The notes: generated by a model from the letters alone, not told the origin. A stretch of DNA of 64,000 bases from Candidatus Accumulibacter sp. ACC003 (GCF_907163085.1 NZ_CAJQTX010000007.1:248001-312000), one strand, 5' to 3'; positions 16,847-25,986 are shown, counted from the first letter of the stretch. Numbers and translations are program-made.

Positions 16847-17839
16847 ATGAAACTGCCTTCGCTGCTGCGTCATTCCGCGGCTGCCCTGTTTGCCGCCGGT
16901 CTTGCGCTCTCGGCGTCTGCCGAGACCAGGTGGGACATGCCGACGCCGTATCCGGTGAGCAACTTCCATACCGAGAATATCCAGCAGTTTGCCAGCGCCG
17001 TCGATGCCGCCACCGGCGGCAAACTGAAGATCACGGTGCATGCCAACGGCGCCCTGTACAAGGCCAACGAAATCAAGCGCGCGGTGCAGGGTGGGCAGGC
17101 GCAGATCGGCGAGATCATCATTTCCGGGGCGGCCAACGAAGACCCGCTGTTCGCCCTCGACACCATCCCCTTCCTGGCCAGCAGTTATCCGGAAGCGCGC
17201 GCGCTGTGGCAGGCGTCGCGCGCCAGGATCGAGGAGAAATTCGCCAAGCAGGGGCTGAAGGTGCTGTTCTCGGTGCCGTGGCCGCCGCAGGGAATCTACT
17301 CGAAAGTCGCGCTGAATTCGTCGGCTGACCTGAAGGGTGTGAAGATCCGCTCATACAGCCCGACGGTGGCGCGGATGATCGAATTGATGGGCGCCCAGCC
17401 GGTGACCGTGCAGGCCGCCGAACTGACGCAGGCGCTGACTACCGGTGTCGTTTCGGCGAACATCACCTCGGCGTCTACGGGTTACGACTCGAAGAGCTGG
17501 GAACAGTTGAGCTATTACTTCGACGTCCAGGCGTGGTTACCGAAGAACATCGTGATCGTCAACCAGAAGCAGTTCGACAGCCTCGACAAAGCCAGCCGCG
17601 ACGCGCTGCTGAAGGCCGGCGCCGCCGCCGAGTTGCGCGGCTGGAAGACGTCCGAGGAAAAGACGCGCTGGTACGTCGAACAACTGAAGAAGAACAACAT
17701 GAAGGTCCTGCCGGCTTCGGCAGACCTGCAACACGACCTGCTCGGGATTGGCCAGCGGATGACCAGGGAATGGCTCGAGCAGGCGGGTCCCGAAGGGCAG
17801 CAGGTCTACGACGCGTACCGCAAGGCGGTCAAGAAGTAG
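16847..17839 (+). CDS. dctP: TRAP transporter solute-binding protein, DctP family
   Basis: The protein has 330 residues, with a GAGGAG site at 16836-16841 before the ATG. The N-terminus is a Sec signal peptide with likely cleavage after ALSASA (residue 25). The mature protein follows the DctP pattern. It has an early PVSNFHTENIQQFASAVDAATGGKLKITVHANGALY stretch, the ALTTGVVSANITS region, and the central LKGVKIRSYSPT segment. That segment carries the arginine (Arg in KIRSYS) that normally pairs with a carboxylate ligand. It is the periplasmic receptor for an organic acid, which it passes to the DctQ/DctM membrane pair encoded next. The particular substrate cannot be read from sequence alone. 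Confidence 0.93.
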   Translation: MKLPSLLRHSAAALFAAGLALSASAETRWDMPTPYPVSNFHTENIQQFASAVDAATGGKLKITVHANGALYKANEIKRAVQGGQAQIGEIIISGAANEDPLFALDTIPFLASSYPEARALWQASRARIEEKFAKQGLKVLFSVPWPPQGIYSKVALNSSADLKGVKIRSYSPTVARMIELMGAQPVTVQAAELTQALTTGVVSANITSASTGYDSKSWEQLSYYFDVQAWLPKNIVIVNQKQFDSLDKASRDALLKAGAAAELRGWKTSEEKTRWYVEQLKKNNMKVLPASADLQHDLLGIGQRMTREWLEQAGPEGQQVYDAYRKAVKK

Positions 17840-17895
17840 GGCAGGCGCGGGACGGCAGGGCAGCCGTCGCGCTGGCCTGAGTTCAGCGGCCGCCG

Positions 17896-18414
17896 ATGCG
17901 CACCCTGCTCAACCTGATCTATCGCTGTAGTGGCGCCGCTGCGGCACTGTGCATGGTCGGCGTGCTGCTGATGGTGATCACCGGTGTCGTCACTCGCGAA
18001 CTCGGTATCTACGTTCGTGGCACCGACGACTACGCCGGCTATTGCATGGCGGCCGCCGGTTTTTTGGCGCTCGCCTATACCTTCAAGCACGGCGAACACA
18101 TCCGCGTGACCTTGCTCATCGAGCATCTCTCGGGTACGCCGAAGAAAGTTCTGGAGTGGTCGGCGCTGGCTTTCGGAACGCTGATCAGCGGCGCCCTGGC
18201 GTGGTACAGCGTACGCCTGGTACTCAACTCCCGGCAGTTCAATGACATTTCGCAGGGCGTCGACGCGACGCCCTTGTGGATCCCGCAACTGGCGATGGCC
18301 ATCGGCACCGTGGTGCTGTTGCTGGCCTTCATCGACGACCTGTTGCTGTTCAGTCTCGGCCGGCCGCCGGCGCGCCTGCAAAAGTCGGGCGACGAAGCGG
18401 TGCGTAGCGAGTGA
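17896..18414 (+). CDS. dctQ: TRAP transporter small permease, DctQ family
   Basis: The protein has 172 residues and four predicted membrane helices (about 15-40, 53-70, 90-110 and 135-160), matching the small TRAP subunit in length and layout. Motifs such as VVTRELGIYVRGTDDYAGYCMAAAGFLALAYTFKHGEHIRVTLL contain the family's hallmark 'EhIRVtll' helix end. It bridges the DctP receptor and the large DctM permease in a sodium-driven importer. It lies 56 bases after dctP and 13 bases before dctM, so the three are one operon. Confidence 0.92.
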   Translation: MRTLLNLIYRCSGAAAALCMVGVLLMVITGVVTRELGIYVRGTDDYAGYCMAAAGFLALAYTFKHGEHIRVTLLIEHLSGTPKKVLEWSALAFGTLISGALAWYSVRLVLNSRQFNDISQGVDATPLWIPQLAMAIGTVVLLLAFIDDLLLFSLGRPPARLQKSGDEAVRSE

Positions 18415-18427
18415 GCGGGCTGGCTAT

Positions 18428-19726
18428 ATGGACCTGCTGATCGCTGCCGCGCTGGTCGTCGTGCTGCTGGCCTTTCTGGCCGGCGGCGTCTGGATCGGGC
18501 TGGCGCTGGCTGGCGTCGGCTACGTCGGCATGCTGCTGTTCACGCCGCGCTCGCCGGGCGACGCGATGGCGGTGACCATCTGGGGATCGAGTTCGGGCTG
18601 GACGCTGACCGCGTTGCCGCTGTTTCTGTGGATGGGCGAGATCCTTTTTCGCAGCCGTCTCTCGGAAGACATGTTCAAAGGCCTGTCACCGTGGCTAGAG
18701 CGCCTTCCGGGTCGCCTGCTGCACGCCAACATCATCGGTTGCACGATCTTCGCCGCGGTTTCGGGTTCGTCGGCGGCGACCTGCGCGACGGTCGGCAAGA
18801 TCACCCTGCCCGAACTGCGCAAGCGCGGCTATCCGGAGCACATGGCGATCGGCACTCTGGCCGGTGCCGGGACGCTCGGGCTGCTGATTCCACCGTCGAT
18901 CATCATGATCGTTTACGGCGTCGCGGCGGAGGTGTCGATCGCCAGGCTGTTCATCGGCGGTGTCCTGCCGGCGCTGTTGCTGGCCGCCCTGTTCATGGGC
19001 TGGGTCATCCTTTGGGCGCTGCGCCATCCCGAACAGGTGCCGCCGATCAGCGTCCGCACGACGCTGCCGCAGAAGCTGGCCGCGTCGATCAGCCTGCTGC
19101 CGGTGCTACTGCTGATCGTCACCGTTCTTGGTTCGATCTATGCCGGCATCGCCACGGCAACCGAGGCCGCCGGCCTTGGTGTCGTCGGCAGTATGCTGAT
19201 CGCGCTGCTGCAGCGCTCGCTGCACTGGTCAAGCTTCCGCGACAGTCTGATGGGAGCCACCCGGCTGTATTGCATGATCGCGCTGATCCTCTCGGGTTCG
19301 TCGTTCCTGACTCTGGCCATGGGCTACATCGGCCTGCCGCGGCAACTGGCCGCATGGGTCGCTTCGCTGGGCCTCGAACCGGGCTCGCTGCTGCTGGTTC
19401 TGGGCGTCTTGTTCATCGTTCTGGGCTGTTTTCTCGACGGCATTTCAATGGTCGTCCTGACCATGGCCGTTCTCCTGCCGACGGTGACTGCCGCCGGTAT
19501 CGACCTGATCTGGTTCGGCGTGTACATCGTGCTGGTCGTCGAGATGGCCCAGATCACGCCGCCAGTCGGCTTCAATCTGTTTGTGCTGCAGGGCATGACC
19601 GGTCGCCAGATGACCGAAATCGCGCGCTATGCGACGCCGTATTTCGTGCTGATGTGCGTCGCGGTAACGATCACTTACTGGTTTCCCGGAATTGTCACCT
19701 GGTTGCCGGCGAAGATGATCCATTGA
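18428..19726 (+). CDS. dctM: TRAP transporter large permease, DctM family
   Basis: The start is the ATG at 18428 (a longer upstream frame overlaps dctQ). This gives 432 residues with 11-13 hydrophobic helices. Family motifs include AAVSGSSAATCATVGKITLPELRKRGYP near residue 120, the GTLAGAGTLGLLIPPSIIMIVYG re-entrant segment, and a second LGCFLDGISMVVLTMAVLLPTV segment with the later EMAQITPPVGFNLFVLQG. These two segments form the transport and sodium sites. It completes the TRAP importer with the two genes before it. Confidence 0.94.
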   Translation: MDLLIAAALVVVLLAFLAGGVWIGLALAGVGYVGMLLFTPRSPGDAMAVTIWGSSSGWTLTALPLFLWMGEILFRSRLSEDMFKGLSPWLERLPGRLLHANIIGCTIFAAVSGSSAATCATVGKITLPELRKRGYPEHMAIGTLAGAGTLGLLIPPSIIMIVYGVAAEVSIARLFIGGVLPALLLAALFMGWVILWALRHPEQVPPISVRTTLPQKLAASISLLPVLLLIVTVLGSIYAGIATATEAAGLGVVGSMLIALLQRSLHWSSFRDSLMGATRLYCMIALILSGSSFLTLAMGYIGLPRQLAAWVASLGLEPGSLLLVLGVLFIVLGCFLDGISMVVLTMAVLLPTVTAAGIDLIWFGVYIVLVVEMAQITPPVGFNLFVLQGMTGRQMTEIARYATPYFVLMCVAVTITYWFPGIVTWLPAKMIH

Positions 19727-19736
19727 CCCTCGTTGC

Positions 19737-19757
19737 CGGCGCCTGCGCACGGCGCCG
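19737..19757. terminator. Hairpin between convergent dctM and cheR
   Basis: A 7-bp perfect stem (CGGCGCC/GGCGCCG) with a 7-base loop lies in the 54-base space between two convergent genes. There is no T-run on either strand, so it may only assist factor-dependent termination. Confidence 0.35.
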
Positions 19758-19780
19758 AGGCGGGCGAGCGACGGTGAGAC

Positions 19781-20593
19781 TCACTCGGGCAGGCGGTAGA
19801 TTGTCGGTCGTACCGGCAACAGCCGGTCACAAATGCCATGCAGCGATTCCGAGTGGCCGACGATGAAGTAGCCGCCGGGGCGCAGCCGCGGCAGCAGGTT
19901 GGCGACTACCCGGCGCTTCGTTTCGCTATCGAAATAGATCATCACGTTGCGCAGGAAGATGACTTCGAAAGAGCCGATTCCGGCGTCGATGGCTTGCGTC
20001 AGATTGACCTGCGCGAAGCGGACGCGCTGGCGGATCGGCGGCGCGATCACGAAGTTTCCCTGGCCGGCCGCTGCTCCCTGCAGGCAGTACTTGCGCATCC
20101 AGGCGGCCGGGATGCCTTCGTTGCGGTGCAGCGGGTAGAGGGCGGTCCGCGCCCTGGCCAGGACCTGCGTGCTGATGTCCGAAGCAAAAACTTCCCACGG
20201 CGTCTGCGGCAGGCTCTCGGCAAGCAGCATGGCCATGCTGAACGCCTCTTCGCCGCTCGAGCTGGCGGCGCTCCAGATACGAAAGTTGTCGCCTTGCCGG
20301 CGGCCTGCCAGGACCTCGTCACGGAGAAAGTCAAAGTGCCGCGATTCGCGGAAGAAGTAGGTTTCGTTGGTGGTCAGCAGATCGACCATTGTCTGCACCT
20401 CGTCGGGGTGCTGGCCGCTGGTCAGCAGGCGGTAGTACTGGCTGAAGCTGTCCAGCTGTCGCTCCCTGAGGCGGCGTTGCAGGCGGCCGACGAGCAGGAG
20501 CTTCTTGCTGTCGGCCAGACTGATGCCGGCGAGCGTCTTGATCAGCTTCTGAAAGAGCGTGAATTCCTGGTCGGTGATCGTCGCCGGCTCCAT
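19781..20593 (-). CDS. cheR: CheR-type protein-glutamate methyltransferase
   Basis: The protein has 270 residues in two parts: an all-helical N-terminal CheR domain (about 1-75, with FQKLIKTLAGISLADSKKLLLVGRLQRRLRE) and a SAM-dependent methyltransferase domain. The SAM site is RIWSAASSSGEEAFSMAML, and the FASDISTQVLARAR and IFLRNVMIYFD segments are those seen in CheR. CheR adds methyl groups from SAM to glutamates on chemoreceptors. No receptor, cheA or cheB is next to it, so it may serve a distant chemotaxis or Wsp/Pil-like pathway. The gene is alone on the minus strand. Confidence 0.93.
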   Translation of the reverse strand: MEPATITDQEFTLFQKLIKTLAGISLADSKKLLLVGRLQRRLRERQLDSFSQYYRLLTSGQHPDEVQTMVDLLTTNETYFFRESRHFDFLRDEVLAGRRQGDNFRIWSAASSSGEEAFSMAMLLAESLPQTPWEVFASDISTQVLARARTALYPLHRNEGIPAAWMRKYCLQGAAAGQGNFVIAPPIRQRVRFAQVNLTQAIDAGIGSFEVIFLRNVMIYFDSETKRRVVANLLPRLRPGGYFIVGHSESLHGICDRLLPVRPTIYRLPE

Positions 20594-20983
20594 CAGCGCG
20601 AGGCAGCGCCGCAGCCGGCGTCAGCCACCTGGCCCGCCAGCAATCGGGCGGCGAGATAGTTATCAATATATATCAGCATGTTATAGAATGCCTTTCGAGA
20701 TCTTGCGAAATCGGACTAAAGAAACGACGCGAAGTGTGCGTTATTTCTCTTGTTGGGCGCAACGAAACACGTATTCTGCGTTCGTCCAAGAGCGGCATCG
20801 CCGTGATCAAAAAACGCGATAAGGGGTGTTTACGATACGCCGGCTGGCCGCTACTGGGTAGCGCTACGGCCACGCCGCTGTTGATCCAGCGCAGCAGCAG
20901 CACGGCTCTGCGGGTGGTCGGTGGCGATGAGCATTGAACGAAATGAAGGAAATGAAGGAAATGGCTGGCCGGGATCGTCACTT
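20594..20983. other. Intergenic region between cheR and the exopolysaccharide locus
   Basis: No convincing gene is present here; the short open frames have no ribosome sites or recognisable content. The stretch is less GC-rich than its surroundings. Near the right end a 9-base unit (AAATGAAGG) is repeated in tandem at about 20941-20958. Divergent promoters for cheR and for the polysaccharide locus probably lie in this region. Confidence 0.5.
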
Positions 20984-21011
20984 TTGTCGGCACGGACAAT
21001 TCAACTATACT
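20984..21011 (+). promoter_or_regulatory. Predicted sigma-70 promoter of the exopolysaccharide locus
   Basis: TTGTCG (20984-20989) and TATACT (21006-21011) are separated by 16 bases. Both boxes are close to consensus and are set in a locally AT-rich patch of an otherwise GC-rich region. The first gene starts 90 bases downstream, leaving a leader of about 80 bases. Confidence 0.6.
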
Positions 21012-21100
21012 GTGGCGCGCTTCACGATACCCGTCAGCGCAATGTCTTGTGGATCTGCCGCAACCCGTTTCCAGGCCGGCGACTAAAAAAGGAGAGGATC

Positions 21101-21730
21101 ATGCTTACACGCCTGCACGATGTTGTCGGCGCCGCGTTTCGTTGGCTTGCGTTGGGCGCACTGGCGGCACTGCTGGTGGCTTGTGCTTCAGCGCATCCGC
21201 CAGCACCAGCTGACGCCGCTTCGCCCGACTATCGCTACATCATTGGCCCGGGCGACAGTGTGAATATCATTGTCTGGCGCAATCCCGAGCTGTCGATGAC
21301 CGTTCCGGTTCGCCCGGACGGTTTGATCGCCGGTCCGCTGATTGAGGACATGCAGGCGATGGGCAAGACGCCAACGATGTTGGCACGCGACATGGAAAAA
21401 GCGCTGGGGACGTTTATTCGCGACCCGGTGGTGACGGTGATCGTGACCGGCTTCGTCGGCAGTCAGAGCGAGCAGATTCGCGTCGTCGGCGAGGCGTCGA
21501 AGCCGCAGGCGCTCCCTTACCGGCAGCAGATGACCCTGCTTGACGTGATGATTGCCGTTGGCGGTCTGACTGATTTTGCCGACGGCAATGGCGCGACGCT
21601 GTTGCGCCAATCGGACGGCAACAAGCAGTACAGCGTTCGCTTGAACGATCTGATCCGGCGCGGTGACATATCGGCCAACGTGGACGTCAAGCCCGGAGAC
21701 GTGCTGATCATTCCGCAAAGCTGGTTCTAA
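21101..21730 (+). CDS. Polysaccharide export outer-membrane lipoprotein (Wza-like, XrtA-locus type)
   Basis: The protein has 209 residues from the ATG at 21101, with a GGAGAGG site just before it. A lipoprotein signal with lipobox LVAC places the acylated Cys at position 28. The Poly_export domain follows (YIIGPGDSVNIIVWRNPELSMTVPVRPDGLI, then a SLBB-like section with IRVVGEASKPQALPYRQQMTLLDVMIAVGG). This short Wza form is typical of exosortase-A exopolysaccharide loci, where it forms part of the outer-membrane export channel with the beta-barrel encoded three genes later. It is the first gene of the long plus-strand operon. Confidence 0.93.
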   Translation: MLTRLHDVVGAAFRWLALGALAALLVACASAHPPAPADAASPDYRYIIGPGDSVNIIVWRNPELSMTVPVRPDGLIAGPLIEDMQAMGKTPTMLARDMEKALGTFIRDPVVTVIVTGFVGSQSEQIRVVGEASKPQALPYRQQMTLLDVMIAVGGLTDFADGNGATLLRQSDGNKQYSVRLNDLIRRGDISANVDVKPGDVLIIPQSWF

Positions 21731-21763
21731 GCGGCCCGCTGCCTGCTTGCCAAGACGATTCCT

Positions 21764-21800
21764 CTGCTGTTCGTTGCGTCACCGACGTGACGAACAGCAG
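21764..21800 (+). other. Intercistronic hairpin
   Basis: Eleven-base perfect arms (CTGCTGTTCGT and ACGAACAGCAG) flank a 15-base loop in the 103-base gap before the chain-length gene. No T-run follows, so it is more likely an mRNA processing or stability element than a terminator. Confidence 0.4.
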
Positions 21801-21833
21801 TCCTGCAACCGATACCGATAGAGTCTGAATTCG

Positions 21834-23393
21834 ATGGATGAACTGCTTCGACAAGCGGCAACGATCATGCGCGGAATGTGGAAGCGCCGTTGGCTGGGGA
21901 TCGCCGTCGCCTGGGTCGTCGGCGTGGCCAGCGTTGCGGCGGTCCTGGCCATTCCCGACAAATACGAGGCCTCAGCGCGTATTTTCGTCGATACACAGAC
22001 GGTTCTCCGGCCACTGATGTCCGGTCTGGTCATGCAGCCGAATATTGATCAGCAGGTGATGATGTTGAGCCGCACGCTGATTACCCGGCCGAACGTCGAA
22101 AAGCTGATCCGGATGGCCGATCTCGACCTCAAGATCGAGTCCAAGGCCGACAAAGACGCACTCACCGAGGAGCTGATGAAGTCGCTGAAAATCGCCAACA
22201 CCACGCGTGACAATATCTACACGATCAACTTCCGCGACACCCAGCCCGAAAACGCCAAACGGGTGGTCCAGTCGCTGGTGTCGATCTTCGTCGAGTCCAA
22301 TCTCGGCGACGCGCGCCGGGACACGGAGTCGGCTCGGAAATTCATCGACGAACAGATCACCACTTACGAGCAGAAGCTAGAGGACGCGGAGGCGCGGCTC
22401 AAGGACTTCAAGCTACGCAATCTGGGAACGCAGAATTCGGAAGGTAAAGATCATTTTGCCCGGATGACCGAAGCTGGCGCTGTGCTCGAGCAGAGCAAGC
22501 TGGCCTTGCGCGAGGCCGAGCAATCGCGCGATGCGCTCAGGCGACAGCTCCTCGGCGAGGAGCCGCAGTTGCTGCCGAATGGATTCCAGGAGTCTATTTC
22601 GGGGGTGTCGGTTCCCGAAATAGACGGGCGGCTGGACGCCATGCAGCGGAATCTGGACAACATGCTGTCGCGCTTTACCGAAAAACATCCGGACGTCGTC
22701 AGCACGCGTCGCCTGATCAAGGATCTCGAAGACCAGAAACGCAAGGAGCTCGCGGCACGGCGTGCGGCGGCGCTTGCTAATCCGACCACGTCGGTGAGCA
22801 CCAACCCGGTACATCAGCAGCTGAGCATCTCGGCTTCCGAAACCGAGGCGAAGGTTGCGGCCTTGACGACGCGCGTCGCTGAATACCAGGCGCGCTACGA
22901 CCGGATGCAACAGGAAGTCAAGCTGATGCCGCAGATCGAGGCCGAGTTTGCCCAACTCAACCGCGATTACGAGATCAACAAGAAGAATTACGAACAACTG
23001 GTTCAGCGTCGTGAGTCGGCCAGCATGGGCAGCGAGATCAACAGCTCTGCCGGTGTCGATTTTCGCCTGATCGATCCGCCACGCGTGTCGCCGAAGCCGG
23101 TCGCTCCGAATCGCGCCCTGTTTCTCCCACTGACCCTCCTCCTGGCGCTCGCTGCCGGAGTCGCAGCCACCATTGCGGCCAGTCAGCTGCGACCGATGTT
23201 TTTCGATTCGCGCTCTTTGCGGGAAGCCTGTGGCTTGCCACTGTTGGGGACGGTATCGATGATCACCGATGAAGTGAGAAAGCGTCGTGAAAGAAGCGAT
23301 CTGCTGCGCTTTGCCGCCGCCTGTATCTCGCTGGTCGGCGCCTACGGCGCTGGACTCGCGGCCTTGTTCCTTCTTTCCGCCCGTACTGGCTGA
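21834..23393 (+). CDS. Polysaccharide chain-length determinant protein (Wzz/GNVR, XrtA-locus type)
   Basis: This 519-residue inner-membrane protein starts with a cytoplasmic end and a transmembrane helix at about 18-38 (RWLGIAVAWVVGVASVAAVLAIP). The Wzz domain follows (DKYEASARIFVDTQTVLRPLMSGL). A long coiled-coil region comes next (about 160-400, EQITTYEQKLEDAEARLKDFKLR onward), then a GNVR-like section with a proline-rich PRVSPKPVAPNR motif before the second helix near 425-445. A third hydrophobic helix lies at the C-terminus. It controls polymer length and partners the tyrosine autokinase encoded 9 bases later. Length and layout match the XrtA-associated family. Confidence 0.93.
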   Translation: MDELLRQAATIMRGMWKRRWLGIAVAWVVGVASVAAVLAIPDKYEASARIFVDTQTVLRPLMSGLVMQPNIDQQVMMLSRTLITRPNVEKLIRMADLDLKIESKADKDALTEELMKSLKIANTTRDNIYTINFRDTQPENAKRVVQSLVSIFVESNLGDARRDTESARKFIDEQITTYEQKLEDAEARLKDFKLRNLGTQNSEGKDHFARMTEAGAVLEQSKLALREAEQSRDALRRQLLGEEPQLLPNGFQESISGVSVPEIDGRLDAMQRNLDNMLSRFTEKHPDVVSTRRLIKDLEDQKRKELAARRAAALANPTTSVSTNPVHQQLSISASETEAKVAALTTRVAEYQARYDRMQQEVKLMPQIEAEFAQLNRDYEINKKNYEQLVQRRESASMGSEINSSAGVDFRLIDPPRVSPKPVAPNRALFLPLTLLLALAAGVAATIAASQLRPMFFDSRSLREACGLPLLGTVSMITDEVRKRRERSDLLRFAAACISLVGAYGAGLAALFLLSARTG

Positions 23394-23402
23394 GGAAAAG
23401 CG

Positions 23403-24374
23403 ATGAGTCTCATTGAACAAGCGGCAACGCGTCTGGCACAGCTGCGCAGGGCGGGTGTGGAAATCCCGGGATCGGCTGCCAGCGAGGTCACGCCGGTGCC
23501 TGCCGAAGCGGCTACCGAGTCTCGCCCACCAGCGGCGTCGGCGGCAGACCTCAGGCGCCAAAGGGCCGTCCTGTCGAGTAGCCAGGTGTCTCAGTCAGCG
23601 GCGGCGGCATCGCGTCGGATTGATCTCGACCTCAATGCGCTTGCCGCCAGCGGCCTGATCAGTCCGGATGCGCCACGCTCGCAACTTGCCGATCAGTATC
23701 GGGTCATCAAACGGCCCTTGATTGCCAATGCCATGGGCAAGGGCGCGACAGCGGTCAAACGCGGCAACCTGATCATGGTTACCAGCGCGCTTTCCGGTGA
23801 GGGCAAGACTTTTACAGCGATAAACCTGGCGATGAGCATCGCCATGGAGCTGGACAATACGGTGATGCTGGTCGATGCCGATGTGCCGAAGCCATCGGTG
23901 CTCAAGATGCTCGGTTTGCCGCAATCGCGTGGCTTGCTCGACGTGCTCACCGACGACAGCGTCGATCTCGCGCAGGTGCTGCTGAAAACCAACGTCGAAA
24001 CACTCAGTATTCTGCCGAGTGGTACGCAGCACGCGCGGGCGACCGAACTCCTGGCCAGCGATGCCATGGTTGCTCTGCTCGAGGAAATGGCCAACCGATA
24101 TCCAGACCGAATCATCATTTTTGACTCACCGCCGCTGTTGATGACCACCGAGTCGCGTGTCCTGGCGACGCACATGGGGCAGGTAATCGTCGTCGTCAAG
24201 GCCGAAAGTACCGTTCGCAGTGACGTCAAACACGCCCTGGCGGCCATTGAGTCATGCCCCTTGAAGCTGATGTTGCTCAACCAGGCGAAATCAAGTGCCC
24301 AGGATGGTTACGGCTATGGCTATGGCTATGGTTACGGCTACGGTTACGGCGATGGTTCTTCCGATGGCGCTTGA
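23403..24374 (+). CDS. XrtA-locus tyrosine autokinase (BY-kinase) with Tyr-Gly tail
   Basis: The protein has 323 residues and follows a GAGGAAAAG site. It has a BY-kinase ATPase domain: Walker A SALSGEGKTFTAINLAMS (Lys135), Walker A' VMLVDADVPKPS (Asp158/Asp160), and Walker B IIIFDSPPLL. The C-terminal 20 residues are an alternating Tyr-Gly run, the multi-tyrosine cluster that such kinases phosphorylate in trans. Cycles of phosphorylation set its assembly with the chain-length protein and so control polymer export. The N-terminal ~100 residues are Ala/Ser-rich and probably flexible. The repetitive tail DNA overlaps possible early starts of the next gene. Confidence 0.94.
   Translation: MSLIEQAATRLAQLRRAGVEIPGSAASEVTPVPAEAATESRPPAASAADLRRQRAVLSSSQVSQSAAAASRRIDLDLNALAASGLISPDAPRSQLADQYRVIKRPLIANAMGKGATAVKRGNLIMVTSALSGEGKTFTAINLAMSIAMELDNTVMLVDADVPKPSVLKMLGLPQSRGLLDVLTDDSVDLAQVLLKTNVETLSILPSGTQHARATELLASDAMVALLEEMANRYPDRIIIFDSPPLLMTTESRVLATHMGQVIVVVKAESTVRSDVKHALAAIESCPLKLMLLNQAKSSAQDGYGYGYGYGYGYGYGDGSSDGA
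24308..24354 (+). repeat. TAYGGY hexamer repeat encoding the Tyr-Gly tail
   Basis: Seven to eight degenerate copies of a six-base unit (TAC/TAT-GGC/GGT) in a row encode the alternating Tyr-Gly end of the tyrosine kinase. Such a run could expand or contract by replication slippage in steps of two residues, changing the number of phosphorylatable tyrosines without shifting frame. Confidence 0.75.
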
Positions 24375-25977
24375 GGCGATTCGCGCGGCCGCCGGCGGCC
24401 GGCAAGCCCTGGCGCCTTCGACGCCCGATCAAGCGGCCGGGAATGGCGGCAGGAAGCGGCACCCGGGTGCGCTGCGGTCGTTGTCGCTGCTTGGCCTGGC
24501 TGTACTTTGCGTGACTACCCCGGCACGCGCCGAGAAGTGGCAGATCACGCCGACCGTGGCCGTCAAGGAAACTCTGACCAACAACGTCTTTCTCGCCCCC
24601 AGCAATCCGACCAGCGATTCCGTTACCGGTATCACGCCGGCGATCGCGATCGACGGCACCGGCGCGCGCGCCAAGCTGCGCCTCAATTACGCGATCACCG
24701 AGCAGCTCTATGCGCGGGAAACGTCGTCGAACAACCACCAGAATTCGCTTAATGCAGTGGGTATGGTAGAAGCGATTGAAGATTTCCTGTTCGTCGACGC
24801 GACGGGGCGCATCTCGCAGCAATACCTTTCCGCCTTCGGCGCCGTTTCGCCGAGCGACGCCAACGTCAGCAACAACCGCACCGAGACGTCGAACTACTCG
24901 CTGTCGCCATACCTCAAGGGGAGAATCGACACCTGGGCCGAGTATCTCCTGCGCTATCGTGCGACGACCACCAGTTCGCAGTCGAGCCTGGCGTCCGGCG
25001 TGAATACGTCGGAATGGACCGGTGGGCTCAAGGGCACCACCCGCTTGAGTCAGGTGACCTGGGCGCTCGATGCCATGGACACGCACAGCGAGTATTCGAA
25101 TAATTTGAATAATCGGACGTACAACGCATCGCGCTACATGGCGACCGTTTCGTACCGCTTCAATCCGCAGATTCAGGTGTCGCTGATCGGCGGGCAGGAG
25201 TCGAACGACTACGTCAGCGTCTCGCAGCAATCGAACTTTACGCGCGGGGGCGGCTTTGACTGGACTCCGGACAAACGTACGGCACTGCACGCGTTCGCCC
25301 AGAACCGCTTCTTCGGTACCGGCTACGACGTCAATTTCAGCCATCGGCGGCCGCTTTCGCAGGTCACTTTCCGGGCCAAGAGGGACGTCTCGCTGCAGCC
25401 GAGTGGCGCGACGAACACCAGCCAGGGCACCAACTACGATGCTTTTTACTCGATCGTCTCGGCGGCCAACCCGGGAATGGCGCCCGACGCGATTGCCGCG
25501 CAGGTTGCCGACATACTCCTGCAGAGCGGCGTTCCGGCCGACGGGACGGTAGTGAACGGCTATCTGACCGATCGCCCCAACCTGCAGAATCTGATGCAGC
25601 TGACGGGCGCCTTGATCGGTGTCCGTAACACCGTCACCTTCACCGCGACGCGCAGTGAGCAACAGAACCTGAGCGTGGTCAACGGCTTGACCGATAACTA
25701 CGCGCTACCCAACCGCGTCCTGCAACGTGGCTATGGGATCATCTGGTCGCACAAGCTGTCGGGGCTGTCGTCGCTAGCGCTTTCCTTCAATCAGCAGCGC
25801 AGCAGCAACTTCACCGCCAACTCGCTGGAAACCGAGACCACTGGCGGTTATCTGCTGCTATCCACCCGCCTCGGGCCGAATACCAGCGCCAACATCGGCG
25901 CCCGCCGGGTCGTTTCCAGTGGCGTCAGCAGCTACACCGAGAGCGCGCTGACCGGCGCCATCTCCCACCGTTTTTGA
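24364..25977 (+). CDS. Outer-membrane beta-barrel protein of XrtA/PEP-CTERM locus
   Basis: The start is set at the ATG at 24364 (ATG 24352 also possible); the longer frame lies inside the kinase tail repeat. This gives about 537 residues. A signal peptide is visible with hydrophobic core LSLLGLAVLCV and cleavage at ARA before EKWQITPTVAVKETLTNNVFL. The mature part is rich in alternating polar/aromatic strands (for example YMATVSYRFNPQIQVSLIGGQESNDYVS) and ends in a C-terminal phenylalanine (GAISHRF), as outer-membrane barrels do. It fits the conserved barrel protein family linked to exosortase-A polysaccharide loci, probably part of the export pore. An exact role has not been shown in sequence. 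Confidence 0.8.
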   Translation: MALEAIRAAAGGRQALAPSTPDQAAGNGGRKRHPGALRSLSLLGLAVLCVTTPARAEKWQITPTVAVKETLTNNVFLAPSNPTSDSVTGITPAIAIDGTGARAKLRLNYAITEQLYARETSSNNHQNSLNAVGMVEAIEDFLFVDATGRISQQYLSAFGAVSPSDANVSNNRTETSNYSLSPYLKGRIDTWAEYLLRYRATTTSSQSSLASGVNTSEWTGGLKGTTRLSQVTWALDAMDTHSEYSNNLNNRTYNASRYMATVSYRFNPQIQVSLIGGQESNDYVSVSQQSNFTRGGGFDWTPDKRTALHAFAQNRFFGTGYDVNFSHRRPLSQVTFRAKRDVSLQPSGATNTSQGTNYDAFYSIVSAANPGMAPDAIAAQVADILLQSGVPADGTVVNGYLTDRPNLQNLMQLTGALIGVRNTVTFTATRSEQQNLSVVNGLTDNYALPNRVLQRGYGIIWSHKLSGLSSLALSFNQQRSSNFTANSLETETTGGYLLLSTRLGPNTSANIGARRVVSSGVSSYTESALTGAISHRF

Positions 25978-25986
25978 TCGGTCGTC

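Noticed and set aside
20734-20937. 67-codon frame upstream of the polysaccharide operon
   Set aside because: No ribosome site and no recognisable domain; the span overlaps promoter-like DNA.
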